Shown: positions 50,351 through 59,770 of the stretch, piece after piece
How the letters are laid out: each line of letters starts with the position of its first letter
How positions within the stretch are numbered: the stretch's first letter is position 1
From: Marininema mesophilum
GTDB taxonomy: Bacteria; Bacillota; Bacilli; Thermoactinomycetales; DSM-45169
NCBI RefSeq assembly: GCF_900106775.1
Contig: NZ_FNNQ01000004.1
Location: forward strand, 176,534 to 240,533
Length of the DNA stretch: 64,000 nt
Reading direction: 5' to 3'
Program-made: the position numbers and the translations under genes
Notes under the pieces: model-generated
Told to the model about the DNA's origin: nothing
Database searches by the model: none
What the model saw: only the letters and a program-made list of their open reading frames with translations

Positions 50351-51901
50351 ATGATGCATGCGAAGAGTCGTGTTAATGGGGTGGTGGCTGGCCTACTGTT
50401 GGGAATTCTGATGGCCGCGATGGATAATACGATCGTGGCCACTGCAATGGGAACCATCGTTGCAGACTTAGGCGGACTGGAGTATTTTATCTGGGTTACA
50501 TCTGCCTATATGATTGCCAGTGTTGCAGGTATGCCGATCTTTGGGAAATTATCCGATATGTATGGACGAAAATCCTTCTACATCACAGGTCTATCGTTGT
50601 TCATTATTGGCTCCATACTGTGTGGACTATCACAATCAATGGTACAACTAAGTATCTCGCGTGCGATTCAAGGGCTGGGTGGCGGAGCGCTTATGCCCAT
50701 CGCATTTACGATTATCTTTGATATTTTCCCACCAGAAAAACGAGGAAAAATGTCTGCTCTCTTTGGAGCGGTATTTGGTATCTCTAGTGTTTTTGGTCCC
50801 TTACTCGGTGCGTTAATTACGGATTATTTTGATTGGCGGTGGGTCTTTTTTATCAATATCCCTTTAGGGATTCTCTCCTTCATCTTTATCTGGCGGTCTT
50901 ATCATGAATCCTTAGAGCGTAAGCGGCAAAAGATCGACTGGTTGGGTGCAGGACTGTTGGTTACTGCCATAGTCAGCCTGATGTTTGCCTTGGAGCTGGG
51001 AGGCAAGAAGATCGCCTGGGATTCTCCAATCACCATTGGATTATTTGCAGCCTTCGCTATCTTGTTAGGGATCTTTCTATATGTAGAGTCTCGTGCGTCA
51101 CAACCGATTATCTCGCTAGACTTATTTAAAATTCGATTGTTTGCGACGAGTCAAGGGATCGGTTTTTTATATGGTTCGGTATTTGTAGTGGCTACCATTT
51201 TTATCCCGTTATACGTGCAAGCGGTATTTGGTGGATCAGCCACCAATAGTGGACTGATTTTAATGCCGATGATGCTGGGGGTAGTGGCTGGTAGCCAGAC
51301 AGGTGGACGGCTTGTGACGGTTACTTCGTATCGAAGGATTATGGTGGGTTCTTGCGCCCTATTGTTTACCGGGATCCTTCTCCTAAGTACGCTAACGGTA
51401 GATACTTCTCGTTGGATGGTAACGTTTTTTATGATTATCACAGGGATTGGGATGGGAGTATCCTTTCCTTTGCTCAGTATGAGTTCAATCGACTCGGTAG
51501 ATGTCCGGCAACGTGGGGTGGCCAACTCCGCTGTCGCCTTTTTTCGAATGATTGGGATGACACTAGGCATCACTGTGTTTGGAGCGATCCAAAACCATTT
51601 GTTGACTAGCGACCTCGGTAAGGTGATCGCTGGCTTGAAGAAAATGAATCCAACAGGGGAAATCAGTCCTCAGGCACTTTTGCAACCGGAAGTGAGAAAA
51701 TATCTCCCACCTCAAATACTGGATCAGATGAGCCGAGCGTTTGCAGATTCTATCGCAACGGTTTTTCAATGGTCGCTCATACCAATCGGATTTGCCATGG
51801 TTTTGATTTTCCTGATGGGAAGCCAAAGGCTAATCATTAAAAAACCTGCTCAAAAGGAATCAGCTTCGAAGTTGTCTGATCCTGTAGGCGAGGAGGGTTA
51901 A
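50351..51901 (+). CDS. DHA2 family MFS drug efflux transporter
   Basis: 516 aa, 14 predicted helices, EmrB/QacA (LmrB-like) type. Motif D1/A region: LLLGILMAAMDNTIVATAMG at helix 1 and IFGKLSDMYGRKSFYITG in loop 2-3. Motif C occurs as GGGALMPIAF followed by GAVFGISSVFGPLLGALI in helix 5. Normal core-like base composition. The PadR gene starts 7 nt downstream, so the pair is an efflux pump with its regulator. Drug range cannot be inferred. Confidence 0.93.
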   Translation: MMHAKSRVNGVVAGLLLGILMAAMDNTIVATAMGTIVADLGGLEYFIWVTSAYMIASVAGMPIFGKLSDMYGRKSFYITGLSLFIIGSILCGLSQSMVQLSISRAIQGLGGGALMPIAFTIIFDIFPPEKRGKMSALFGAVFGISSVFGPLLGALITDYFDWRWVFFINIPLGILSFIFIWRSYHESLERKRQKIDWLGAGLLVTAIVSLMFALELGGKKIAWDSPITIGLFAAFAILLGIFLYVESRASQPIISLDLFKIRLFATSQGIGFLYGSVFVVATIFIPLYVQAVFGGSATNSGLILMPMMLGVVAGSQTGGRLVTVTSYRRIMVGSCALLFTGILLLSTLTVDTSRWMVTFFMIITGIGMGVSFPLLSMSSIDSVDVRQRGVANSAVAFFRMIGMTLGITVFGAIQNHLLTSDLGKVIAGLKKMNPTGEISPQALLQPEVRKYLPPQILDQMSRAFADSIATVFQWSLIPIGFAMVLIFLMGSQRLIIKKPAQKESASKLSDPVGEEG

Positions 51902-51908
51902 TTTCTCT

Positions 51909-52481
51909 ATGTCCGTTCGGTTGGTCATTCTAGGGCTACTGATGGAAGGGGATAAACACCCTTATGAGATCAGTCAAGTTATGAAAGAACGAGTGATGGA
52001 CCATTATATCAAGTTACCGAAGGGTTCGCTCTACTATGCAATTACTCAGTTGGAGAAAAAAGAGTACATTAAAGTGATAGAGACTGTTCGAGAGTGTAAC
52101 CGTCCTGAAAAAACGATTTATCGAATCACTGAAGCAGGGCGTGAAGAGTTTCAACGGTTGTTGATTCAGCAATTTACTTCTAGTGAAAGACGGTATCACC
52201 CCTTATACGCAGCACTCGCTTTTGCAAAACTGGGTGATCCTCTGCAAATTGCGGAAATGCTACGGATACAGATGGAAGAAATAAAAGCCGGCGTAGAGGG
52301 GATGGAAAGGATATATGAAGAACATATCCCCCAGGTTTCGCGGGTAATCCTTCATATGATGATGGGTATCATTGAGATAGGAAGGGCAGAAATAAAGTGG
52401 TTGGATCGAGTCCGTGAAGATGCTTTAGCAGGGCAATTGTCTGAGGTTGGCGAGCCCCTCGATCTCACTGATAAAGCGTAG
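51909..52481 (+). CDS. PadR family transcriptional regulator
   Basis: 190 aa. N-terminal winged helix typical of PadR (LVILGLLMEGDKHPYEISQVMK, LPKGSLYYAITQLEKKEYI, RPEKTIYRITEAGREEF). C-terminal helical dimerisation domain with a longer extension than subfamily 1 members. Located 7 nt after the MFS gene and probably controls it in response to a substrate. Terminator follows. Confidence 0.92.
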   Translation: MSVRLVILGLLMEGDKHPYEISQVMKERVMDHYIKLPKGSLYYAITQLEKKEYIKVIETVRECNRPEKTIYRITEAGREEFQRLLIQQFTSSERRYHPLYAALAFAKLGDPLQIAEMLRIQMEEIKAGVEGMERIYEEHIPQVSRVILHMMMGIIEIGRAEIKWLDRVREDALAGQLSEVGEPLDLTDKA

Positions 52482-52482
52482 G

Positions 52483-52514
52483 GGCCTCGCCAAAGTTTGG
52501 CGGGGCTTTCTTCA
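52483..52514 (+). terminator. Terminator after the PadR gene
   Basis: GC-rich stem GGCCTCGCCAA/TTTGGCGGGGC around a 3-nt loop, then TTTCTTC. Confidence 0.82.
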
Positions 52515-52595
52515 TAATTAGGGTTAGAGTAAAATGAGAGGGAACAAGGAGAGTAAATAGCGATCTCCGATGTGATGAGAAGGGAAGGTGAAGGA

Positions 52596-53015
52596 ATGAA
52601 TATCGCCCTAATTGCCCATGATCAGAAAAAAGAAATCATGGTAAGGTTTGCAATTGCTTATCAAAGGATTTTAAAAGAACATACACTCTATGCAACTGGA
52701 ACGACAGGAACCAAGATCCAGGAGGCTACAGGGTTATCTGTGCACCGTTTTCGGTCAGGTCCTCTTGGGGGCGACCAACAGATTGGTGCATTGATGGCGG
52801 AGAATCAAATGGATTGCATTCTATTTTTCCGTGATCCATTAACTTCACAACCCCATGAACCAGACATCCTCGCATTACTGAGATTAGCTGATGTTCACAA
52901 TGTACCAGTAGCCACCAATATCGCAGGAGCGGAAATTCTCATCCGATCTATTGATAAAGGAGGCTTCTCCTGGCGAGAGGTTGTGCGACAGAAGGAGGAG
53001 GAGAATAGGGGATGA
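52596..53015 (+). CDS. mgsA: Methylglyoxal synthase
   Basis: Converts dihydroxyacetone phosphate to methylglyoxal. 139 aa. Motifs: NIALIAHDQKK at the start with catalytic Asp, ATGTTGTKIQ (phosphate site), SGPLGGDQQIGALMA with the catalytic Asp, and FFRDPLTSQPHEPDI. ATG 52596 with GAAGG upstream. Overlaps bshB1 by 4 nt. Bacillithiol made by the next genes detoxifies methylglyoxal, a sensible partnership also seen in B. subtilis. Confidence 0.97.
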   Translation: MNIALIAHDQKKEIMVRFAIAYQRILKEHTLYATGTTGTKIQEATGLSVHRFRSGPLGGDQQIGALMAENQMDCILFFRDPLTSQPHEPDILALLRLADVHNVPVATNIAGAEILIRSIDKGGFSWREVVRQKEEENRG

Positions 53016-53716
53016 GTGGAAGGAGCATTGATATCCTGGCCTTTGGCGCCCACCCAGATGATGTTGAAATCGGAGCGGGTGGAATCTTGGCTAAACATAG
53101 TACCCTTGGAGTCAGCACAGGAATCTGTGATCTGACTGCTGGGGATCTATCGAGCAATGGAGATATTAAGACCCGTGAAGTAGAAGGTGAGCGTGCGGGA
53201 GAGATACTAGGCTTGACTGCCCGTCATCGGATGGGCTTTCCAGATAGAGGCTTAACCGGTTCACTTGAGCAAATAAATGCGATGGTAAATTTGATTCGTC
53301 AGTGGAAGCCCCGTATTGTGTTAGCACCCTATTGGAAGGATCGTCACCCAGACCATACTGCATGTAGCAAGATGGTGAAGGAAGCCGTCTTTGATGCTGC
53401 CATACGTAAAAAAGCAGCCGAGGCGGGGATGGAGCCTCATCGTGTGTCACAGGTATACTATTATTTTATCAATGATATTTCGGAAGCTGATTTAATCGTG
53501 GATATCAGCGAGGTATACTCCCAAAAGCGAGAGGCAATCCTCGCCTTTGAGAGCCAATTTATCCCCGGTCCCGGTCGAGCGGATACTCCACTTAATCGGC
53601 CCACTTATCTCGCTATGGTAGAAGGGCGGGATCAACTATGGGGACATCAAATTGGGACTAGTCACGGGGAAGGGCTAGTTTCCGAAACGCCACTCCGAAT
53701 GGATCGAGTGGTGTAA
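53012..53716 (+). CDS. bshB1: Bacillithiol biosynthesis N-acetylglucosaminyl malate deacetylase
   Basis: Zinc-dependent LmbE-type deacetylase acting on GlcNAc-malate. 234 aa. Metal motif AHPDDVEIGAGG near residue 12, further ligand in DRHPDHTACSKMV, and PDRGLTGS. Starts 4 nt before the mgsA stop and ends at the bshA upstream ATG. Confidence 0.95.
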   Translation: MSGRSIDILAFGAHPDDVEIGAGGILAKHSTLGVSTGICDLTAGDLSSNGDIKTREVEGERAGEILGLTARHRMGFPDRGLTGSLEQINAMVNLIRQWKPRIVLAPYWKDRHPDHTACSKMVKEAVFDAAIRKKAAEAGMEPHRVSQVYYYFINDISEADLIVDISEVYSQKREAILAFESQFIPGPGRADTPLNRPTYLAMVEGRDQLWGHQIGTSHGEGLVSETPLRMDRVV

Positions 53717-53742
53717 TGGAGAAGAGTGGAAGGGGAAAAAAG

Positions 53743-54879
53743 ATGCGTATCGGGATTACCTGTTACCCCAGTCATGGCGGGTCCGGTGTTGTTGCCACGG
53801 AATTAGGTAAATTAATGGCTGAACGTGGGCATCAAGTCCACTTTGTGACCTATGATATGCCTTTTCGATTGGGATCCTTTAATCATAATATCCATTATCA
53901 TGAGGTGGAGGCGAATCGATATGCGGTGTTTCGGTATCCTCCCTATGATTTAGCACTTGCGAGTCGGATGGCTCAGGTGGCCAAACTTCACTCTCTGGAT
54001 GTGATCCATGTTCACTACGCGGTTCCCCATGCGATTTGTGCGTATCTTGCTAAAGAGATGTCTGACAACTCCTTTAAAGTGGTTACCACTTTGCATGGAA
54101 CAGATATCACTGTGCTGGGTGAAGATCCATCCTTACGGGATATCATTTGTTTCGGCATTCGTCAGAGTGATGCGGTGACCGCTGTATCGGATGACTTGAT
54201 TCGGCAAACAAAAGAATTATTATGCATGGATAAACCCATAGAGCGGGTCTACAATTTTGTGGATCAGCGCATTTATTCACCTCAGGATGTGAAGGATATT
54301 CGCCTCCAATATGCTCAACCCGATGAAAAAATTCTCTTACATATCTCTAATTTTCGAGCGGTTAAACGAGTGCCTGATGTGATCCGTATTTTGGATCGTG
54401 TACATCGTCATACACCAACCAAATTATTACTTGTTGGTGAAGGGCCATATCTATCTCAAGCAACGGATATGGCCGAGGAACGAGGGTTGATGGATCGTGT
54501 GGTCTTTTTAGGAAAACAAGATAAAGTAGCCAAGCTCATCTCTTTGGCAGATGTATTTCTCCTTCCGTCTTCCAAAGAAAGCTTTGGTCTGGTTGCGTTA
54601 GAGGCAATGGCTTGTGGGGTTCCTACTGTAGGATCAAATGCTGGTGGAATTCCCGAGGTGGTTGCCGACGGAAAGACCGGATTTCTTTCCAATGTGGGTG
54701 ATGTAGATGCGATGGCGGATCATGCCATTCGTTTGTTGACGGATCCTGATTTGTATCGTAACTTTTCTGAAAATGGACGAGCCCGTGCCCAGGAACACTT
54801 TTGCGCTGAGAAAATAGCGGATCAATATGAGGCCCTCTATAAACGCGTGATTGCAGGCGAAAAGAGGACGGAAATATGA
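53743..54879 (+). CDS. bshA: Bacillithiol glycosyltransferase BshA
   Basis: GT4-family glycosyltransferase joining UDP-GlcNAc and L-malate, the first bacillithiol step. 378 aa. It has MRIGITCYPSHGGSGVVATELG at the N-terminus (glycine loop), HVHYAVPHAICAYLA, TTLHGTDITVLG, HISNFRAVKRVPDVI, and the C-terminal PSSKESFGLVALEAMACGVP (E-x7-E motif). ATG 53743 chosen by GGAAGGGG; an ATG at 53716 is in frame. Overlaps cca by 4 nt. bshC is not in the window. Confidence 0.95.
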   Translation: MRIGITCYPSHGGSGVVATELGKLMAERGHQVHFVTYDMPFRLGSFNHNIHYHEVEANRYAVFRYPPYDLALASRMAQVAKLHSLDVIHVHYAVPHAICAYLAKEMSDNSFKVVTTLHGTDITVLGEDPSLRDIICFGIRQSDAVTAVSDDLIRQTKELLCMDKPIERVYNFVDQRIYSPQDVKDIRLQYAQPDEKILLHISNFRAVKRVPDVIRILDRVHRHTPTKLLLVGEGPYLSQATDMAEERGLMDRVVFLGKQDKVAKLISLADVFLLPSSKESFGLVALEAMACGVPTVGSNAGGIPEVVADGKTGFLSNVGDVDAMADHAIRLLTDPDLYRNFSENGRARAQEHFCAEKIADQYEALYKRVIAGEKRTEI

Positions 54880-56108
54880 AGCCCGCCCTTGTGTACGCAT
54901 TAGAAGTCTTGGAAACCCTGGAAGATGCGGGGTATCAAGCTTATCTAGTGGGTGGTTGTGTGCGAGACCGTCTGATGGGTCGTGAACCGGCGGATTACGA
55001 TGTAGCAACAAATGCCCTCCCTGAGGAAGTACAACGGGTTTTTAAGAAGACAGCGCCGACAGGACTCAAACATGGTACGGTGGGTGTTCTCCATACAGGT
55101 AGGATGACAGAGGTGACCACTTTTCGTAGGGAGAAGGGGTATTCGGATCAGCGGCGGCCCGATGCGGTGGAGTTTGTTACGGATCTTGAAGAAGACCTAT
55201 CCAGGCGGGATTTTACGGTTAATGCCATGGCAGAAGACCGTAGAGGTAATCTATATGATCCCTTTGGCGGACAAGAGGATGTAGCCCAGAAGAAAATTCG
55301 GGCAGTAGGAGTAGCGGAGGACCGCTTTAAAGAAGATGCTCTTCGAATGGTGAGAGGGATTCGTTTTGCTGCCCAATTGGACTTTACGATGGATCCACAA
55401 ACTGAGTCTGCCTTTTCAAGGACAAAGGAAGATCTGAGGGTAATAGCTGTAGAGCGCGTAGTGGCAGAGATGAAAAAACTCCTGCAATCTCCCTCTCCTT
55501 CCCAAGGGGTGAAGCATTTATGGAAGCATCAACTATTCAATTTTCTGCCTCCTTTTCATCGTTGGGAAGGGATTCAAGCTGAAGCTACCTACCCTTTATC
55601 CTTATTGGATTCTCTACAAGGAACTGGCTCAAGGTGGGCATGTTTGCTCATGATGTGTGGCGTGAATCAGGAAACATTCTCTTCCTGCCTGCGAAGTTTT
55701 CGTCTTTCCTCCAAGGAGATCAGCCAGATCACAGCCATTTTTCAGATAGCGATCAGGCCGAGAGACTGGCAATCGGAGAGAGCAGCCAAACGAAGAGTTG
55801 TGCTCCATGGATGGGATGCTCTCAGGCAGGGAGTGGAGTTGGCTGGAGGAATTAGTGGGCTATCGTCTGAGGAAAGGAATCTTCAAAACAAACGAATCCA
55901 AGGTTGGTATGAAGAAATGCCGGTGCGCTCGGCTGCTGAACTTGCGATTGATGGTCGAGATCTCATCCAGGCCACAGGTTTTGAACCTGGGGCTTGGATC
56001 GGGAAAGCCCTCCATGAGTTGTTGTTACAGGCGGCCCTCGGAGATCTTCCCAACGAGAAAGAACGGTTGATTGAAGAGGGGTGTCGTTTTGGGAAAGAGA
56101 ATACGTGA
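54876..56108 (+). CDS. cca: CCA tRNA nucleotidyltransferase
   Basis: Adds or repairs the 3' CCA of tRNA. 410 aa, class II, bacterial type. LVGGCVRDRLMGREPADYDVATNA (motif A with DxD) is near residue 24. Then GLKHGTVGV, EVTTFRREKGYSDQRRPDAVEFV (motif B), EDLSRRDFTVNAMA, DPFGGQEDV, and RFKEDALRMVRGIRFAAQL. The C-terminal helical part is present. B. subtilis papS equivalent. The last 20 bases overlap birA. Confidence 0.95.
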   Translation: MKPALVYALEVLETLEDAGYQAYLVGGCVRDRLMGREPADYDVATNALPEEVQRVFKKTAPTGLKHGTVGVLHTGRMTEVTTFRREKGYSDQRRPDAVEFVTDLEEDLSRRDFTVNAMAEDRRGNLYDPFGGQEDVAQKKIRAVGVAEDRFKEDALRMVRGIRFAAQLDFTMDPQTESAFSRTKEDLRVIAVERVVAEMKKLLQSPSPSQGVKHLWKHQLFNFLPPFHRWEGIQAEATYPLSLLDSLQGTGSRWACLLMMCGVNQETFSSCLRSFRLSSKEISQITAIFQIAIRPRDWQSERAAKRRVVLHGWDALRQGVELAGGISGLSSEERNLQNKRIQGWYEEMPVRSAAELAIDGRDLIQATGFEPGAWIGKALHELLLQAALGDLPNEKERLIEEGCRFGKENT

Positions 56109-57063
56109 ACAGATGGTAAGGCTACTCCTCGAGCAAAAAGAGGGCTATGTTTCAGGTGAAGAGATTAGTCAACGTCTGGATTGTAGTCGAACTGCCATCT
56201 GGAAACACATCAATGAATTGCGAAATGAAGGATATCAAATCGAGGCGAAGCCAAAGACAGGTTATCGTTTAGTTTATCGCCCTGATCGGGTAGCTCCCGA
56301 AGAACTGATTCCTCATTTAGACACCAAATATATAGGGCGTAAGGTGCGCTATCAACGAAGTGTAGCTTCGACACAACCCCTCGCCCATGAGTGGGCGAAG
56401 GAGGGGGCGGTTGAAGGTTCCCTTTTCTTAGCTGAAGAGCAAGTAGCTGGTCGTGGTCGCATGGGGCGGATGTGGCATTCACCGACTCATTCGGGTATCT
56501 GGATGAGTCTCATCCTCCGTCCACAAATTCCACTTAATCAAGCACCACAGTTGACCTTACTTACCTCGGTGGCGATAACCCGTGCACTACGGAAGCAAAC
56601 GGGTCTGAATATACGGATCAAGTGGCCCAATGACCTTCTGATTGATGGCAAAAAGATCTGTGGGATACTCACAGAGCTCAGAGGGGAACAGGATCAGGTT
56701 CACTACGTGGTGCAAGGAATCGGGATTAATGTAAACGCAACAGAGAGTGTCTGGCCAGAGGAACTAAAACTGATTGCTACTTCACTGGCCATTGAGGCAG
56801 GCAAAACATTTTCCCGTCCGGAGCTGATTGGTGCTATCTGCGGGGAATTGGAGGCCCTCTATGAAGGGTATCTGAACCATGGTTTTGCGCCGATCCGTAT
56901 ATTATGGGAACAGTATGCTACTATTATTGGGCAGGAGATTACTGTACGGACTGGCCTTCATTCTGTAAAAGGAATCGCTAAAGGGCTTGCCGAAAATGGA
57001 GCCCTTCTCTTGGAGACCAATACAGGAGTACAAACCATCTATTCCTCCGATATTGAGGTGTGA
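56089..57063 (+). CDS. birA: Biotin-protein ligase and biotin operon repressor
   Basis: Bifunctional protein, 324 aa. N-terminal HTH (GYVSGEEISQRLDCSRTAIWKHINELR, residues about 16-42; shown in part only). Central catalytic domain with the biotin-AMP loop GRGRMGRMW and KWPNDLLIDGKKICGIL. C-terminal SH3-like domain. Start probably TTG 56089, with GAGGGG 7 nt upstream, inside cca; other starts at 56071 or 56112 cannot be excluded. Confidence 0.93.
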   Translation: MGKRIREQMVRLLLEQKEGYVSGEEISQRLDCSRTAIWKHINELRNEGYQIEAKPKTGYRLVYRPDRVAPEELIPHLDTKYIGRKVRYQRSVASTQPLAHEWAKEGAVEGSLFLAEEQVAGRGRMGRMWHSPTHSGIWMSLILRPQIPLNQAPQLTLLTSVAITRALRKQTGLNIRIKWPNDLLIDGKKICGILTELRGEQDQVHYVVQGIGINVNATESVWPEELKLIATSLAIEAGKTFSRPELIGAICGELEALYEGYLNHGFAPIRILWEQYATIIGQEITVRTGLHSVKGIAKGLAENGALLLETNTGVQTIYSSDIEV

Positions 57064-57256
57064 AGTTACAAAAGATTCCTTTGTCATTTTGGTGAAATTA
57101 GTTTACCCTAAAGATGGGAATGGTGGCATCCAGACGGAGTCACACAAACCCACCTTTTTACTTACTACTTTTTTATTGATTAGATTTTTTTATGAACTAT
57201 CATGCTGCTCTAAGCCTTCGGGACGGAGACAGAGGAACCGGATTGGACAATTACCG

Positions 57257-57302
57257 GCGCCTTACCTGTCCGTGTCTACGGAAGGAAGGCGCTTTGTTGT
57301 TT
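57257..57302 (+). terminator. Terminator upstream of panB
   Basis: GCGCCTT/AAGGCGC arms (57257-57263 with 57286-57292) enclosing a 22-nt loop that can fold further, followed by TTTGTTGTTT. It ends the birA unit or regulates entry to panBCD. Confidence 0.6.
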
Positions 57303-57347
57303 CACCTGGATCCTCGGCTTTGGAGCAATCCAAAGGAGGGCCACTAA

Positions 57348-58214
57348 ATGGCACAGGAAAAAAAAGTAACGTTGCACACACTACGCCGCATGAAGAGTGA
57401 GTCAGAAGCGATTACGATGGTGACGGCTTATGACTATCCCTCTGCTAAATTGGCAGAGGAGGCGGGTGTAGAGATCATCTTGGTAGGGGACTCATTGGGT
57501 ATGGTCGTACTCGGCTATGATTCCACAGTCCCTGTGACATTGGATGATATGCTCCATCATACGAAAGCAGTAACACGCGGGGCAAAAAAAGCCCTTGTTG
57601 TAACGGATCTTCCTTTTTTAACGGCTCATCTATCGAAAGATGAGGTATTGCGTGCGGCGGGACGCCTTATGCAAGAAGGCGGTACCAGTGCAGTCAAGAT
57701 GGAAGGCGGGGAGGAGATTATTTCCTCCGTCAAAGCCTGTGTGGATGCAGGAATCCCAGTGATGGGGCACCTAGGGCTTACCCCTCAATCGGTAAACCAA
57801 CTCGGTGGATATCGCATTCAAGGGCGGGATTTGGGCGCTGCACGAAAAATATATGAGGATGCCAAAAGGTTAGAGGAAGCTGGAGCCTTTGCCCTTGTTT
57901 TAGAATGTGTCCCTGAAGAACTAGCTAAAACGATTACGGAATCCATCGGTATTCCGGTCATTGGAATCGGTGCTGGACGAGCCTGTGATGGTCAAGTACT
58001 GGTTTATCATGATCTATTACAATATGGCAGTGATATCAATCCCTCCTTCGTAAAAACGTATGCCGCCGTAGGGAATGCTAGCTTACACGGAATTAAGTCC
58101 TATGTCGAAGAAGTAAAAGGCGGTATATTTCCAAGCGAGGAACACGTTTTTCATATGAAGGATGATGTTTTACAGCAGTTGTATGGAGGCCAAAAAGGAG
58201 GGGGCGACGAGTGA
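57348..58214 (+). CDS. panB: 3-methyl-2-oxobutanoate hydroxymethyltransferase
   Basis: First step of pantothenate synthesis. 288 aa. Conserved MVTAYDYPSAKLAEEAG, EIILVGDSLGMVVLGYDST (metal-binding Asp), KMEGGEEI, GHLGLTPQSVNQLGGYRIQG, and GIGAGRACDGQVLVYHDLL. ATG 57348 with AAAGGAGGG upstream. Co-translated with panC (4-nt overlap). Confidence 0.98.
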   Translation: MAQEKKVTLHTLRRMKSESEAITMVTAYDYPSAKLAEEAGVEIILVGDSLGMVVLGYDSTVPVTLDDMLHHTKAVTRGAKKALVVTDLPFLTAHLSKDEVLRAAGRLMQEGGTSAVKMEGGEEIISSVKACVDAGIPVMGHLGLTPQSVNQLGGYRIQGRDLGAARKIYEDAKRLEEAGAFALVLECVPEELAKTITESIGIPVIGIGAGRACDGQVLVYHDLLQYGSDINPSFVKTYAAVGNASLHGIKSYVEEVKGGIFPSEEHVFHMKDDVLQQLYGGQKGGGDE

Positions 58215-59080
58215 GGATTATCGAGACTATCCACGAGGCGCGCCAAGCTCTTGTGGAAAGAGAAGGTTCCATTGGATTAGTCCCAACAATGGGATACCTA
58301 CATGCTGGACATGTTAGCCTGATTGAGCAGGCGCGAAAAGATTGCGACAGGGTGGTTGTCTCGGTGTTTGTGAACCCTTTGCAATTTGGCCCCAGTGAGG
58401 ATTTGGACCGCTACCCAAGGGATTTAGAGCGGGATGCTCATCTTGCAGAAGAAGCGGGAGCAGATATCCTCTTTACTCCGTCTGTGACTGAGATGTATCC
58501 ACGTTCTACCCAGGTAAGTCTTGCTGTCAAAGGATTGTCTGAGCGACTTTGTGGTGCTTCCAGGCCAGGCCACTTTGATGGTGTGGCTACCGTTGTCGCA
58601 AAACTGTTCCAGATCATCCAACCGAGCCACGCTTACTTTGGGCAAAAAGATGCACAGCAGTTGGCGATTATCCAATGTATGGTTGAGGATTTAAATTTCC
58701 CAATCGAAATCGTACCTTGTCCAACATTACGGGAGCCTGACGGCCTTGCGATGAGTTCACGCAATGTGTATCTATCTGTAGAAGAGCGAAACCAGGCAAC
58801 GATTCTAAATAACGCCTTATCCAAAGTGACCACAGAGGTTGAAAAGGGCAACATTACCCAAGCAAATGAAGTAGTGGATCTCGTCAAAGGGATGATACAG
58901 ACAGCCCCTTTGGGAGAAATTGAGTATGTAGAAGCACTCACCTACCCATATCTACAGCCCATTACGCACCTCAAAGACCAACGAGTGATTATAGCCCTTG
59001 CTGTTCACTTTGGGCAAACCAGGCTGATCGATAATGTGATCTGGACTGGAAAGGAGGATGCATCATGTTTAGAACGATGA
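58211..59080 (+). CDS. panC: Pantothenate synthetase
   Basis: ATP-dependent condensation of pantoate and beta-alanine. 289 aa. HIGH-type nucleotide motifs PTMGYLHAGHVSLI (about residues 26-39), then FVNPLQFGPSEDLDRYPR, GASRPGHFDGVATVVAKLF, FGQKDAQQLAII, and the KMSKS-like AMSSRNVYLS. Start GTG 58211. Overlaps panD by 16 nt. Confidence 0.98.
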   Translation: MRIIETIHEARQALVEREGSIGLVPTMGYLHAGHVSLIEQARKDCDRVVVSVFVNPLQFGPSEDLDRYPRDLERDAHLAEEAGADILFTPSVTEMYPRSTQVSLAVKGLSERLCGASRPGHFDGVATVVAKLFQIIQPSHAYFGQKDAQQLAIIQCMVEDLNFPIEIVPCPTLREPDGLAMSSRNVYLSVEERNQATILNNALSKVTTEVEKGNITQANEVVDLVKGMIQTAPLGEIEYVEALTYPYLQPITHLKDQRVIIALAVHFGQTRLIDNVIWTGKEDASCLER

Positions 59081-59448
59081 TGAAAGCAAAACTACACCGC
59101 GCGACGGTGACAGAAGCCAATTTAAATTATGTGGGTAGTGTTACCATCGATCAAGATATTTTGGATCGAGTAGATATCCTACCTAACGAAAAGGTTCAGA
59201 TTGTTAACAACAACAATGGAGCTCGATTAGAAACCTATGCCATTCCAGGCCCACGTGGTAGTGGTGTTGTATGCTTAAATGGTGCAGCCGCTCGCCTTGT
59301 TCAGCCAGGGGACACGGTCATTGTGATCGCTTATGGAATGATGGATGAAAAAACAGCTCGCACCTATCGCCCTAAAGTTGCTCTCATGGGTGACAACAAT
59401 GAGATCATCGAAATGATCGGCGAAGAAGTGCATGGTACGATTCTGTAA
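59065..59448 (+). CDS. panD: Aspartate 1-decarboxylase
   Basis: Pyruvoyl-dependent enzyme producing beta-alanine. 127 aa. Self-cleavage site at YVGSVTID (Gly-Ser, about residues 26-27 of this reading), giving the pyruvoyl group. KVQIVNNNNGARLETY and GVVCLNGAAARLVQPGD are family blocks. The N-terminus may start at the second or third Met. Completes panBCD; a strong terminator follows. Confidence 0.97.
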   Translation: MFRTMMKAKLHRATVTEANLNYVGSVTIDQDILDRVDILPNEKVQIVNNNNGARLETYAIPGPRGSGVVCLNGAAARLVQPGDTVIVIAYGMMDEKTARTYRPKVALMGDNNEIIEMIGEEVHGTIL

Positions 59449-59460
59449 TGGACTTTAAAA

Positions 59461-59513
59461 TCCTTCAAATAGGATTCTCCATTACATAGGAGACTATTTG
59501 AAGGATTTTTTAT
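59461..59513 (+). terminator. Terminator after panD
   Basis: 12-bp perfect outer stem (59461-59472 with 59494-59505), an inner TCTCC/GGAGA stem, and a T-rich tail. Confidence 0.9.
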
Positions 59514-59639
59514 TAATCCACGCCATACAAAGGACATGTCAACTTAGCTTGTCCTCCGATGACGCTTCGTTGGAAGCCATCTCCACCGATTTCGCTGTAA
59601 CAAACTCCACCGACAAGTAGCTGTTGTCTTGGACTAGTT

Positions 59640-59676
59640 AGCGCTTTCGTGAAATAAAGAAAGCGTTATTTTTTGT
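59640..59676 (+). terminator. Orphan terminator
   Basis: AGCGCTTTC/GAAAGCGTT stem followed by ATTTTTTG. No intact gene precedes it, which suggests a lost gene between panD and here. Confidence 0.65.
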
Positions 59677-59770
59677 GCAAGAAACAATTGAGTTTAATTG
59701 AGAAATTGAGCTTTTGTTGTCTATTTATACAAATAATGGAGAATCGGCCCCGAAATCGGCGTTCGCTCCT

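Larger units (their letters stand above)
44304..52595. other. Accessory insertion between dapB and mgsA
   Basis: In B. subtilis mgsA follows dapB directly; here about 8.3 kb intervenes. The content is IS3-derived miniature element, CPBP protease plus relic, secreted repeat protein, PCYCGC lipoprotein, AT-rich MFS gene, ETX/MTX2 toxin, tnpB relic, and an MFS/PadR pair. Several genes have visibly lower GC than the flanks. I do not see an integrase or tRNA attachment site, so it looks like a patchwork rather than one island. Confidence 0.7.

Noticed and set aside
44304..52595. Prophage or integrative element
   Set aside because: No integrase, structural phage genes, conjugation genes or attachment repeats were seen; only IS relics and cargo-like genes.
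56987..57400. 137-aa frame between birA and panB
   Set aside because: Overlaps birA and panB in another frame, low protein likeness, and contains the terminator at 57257.
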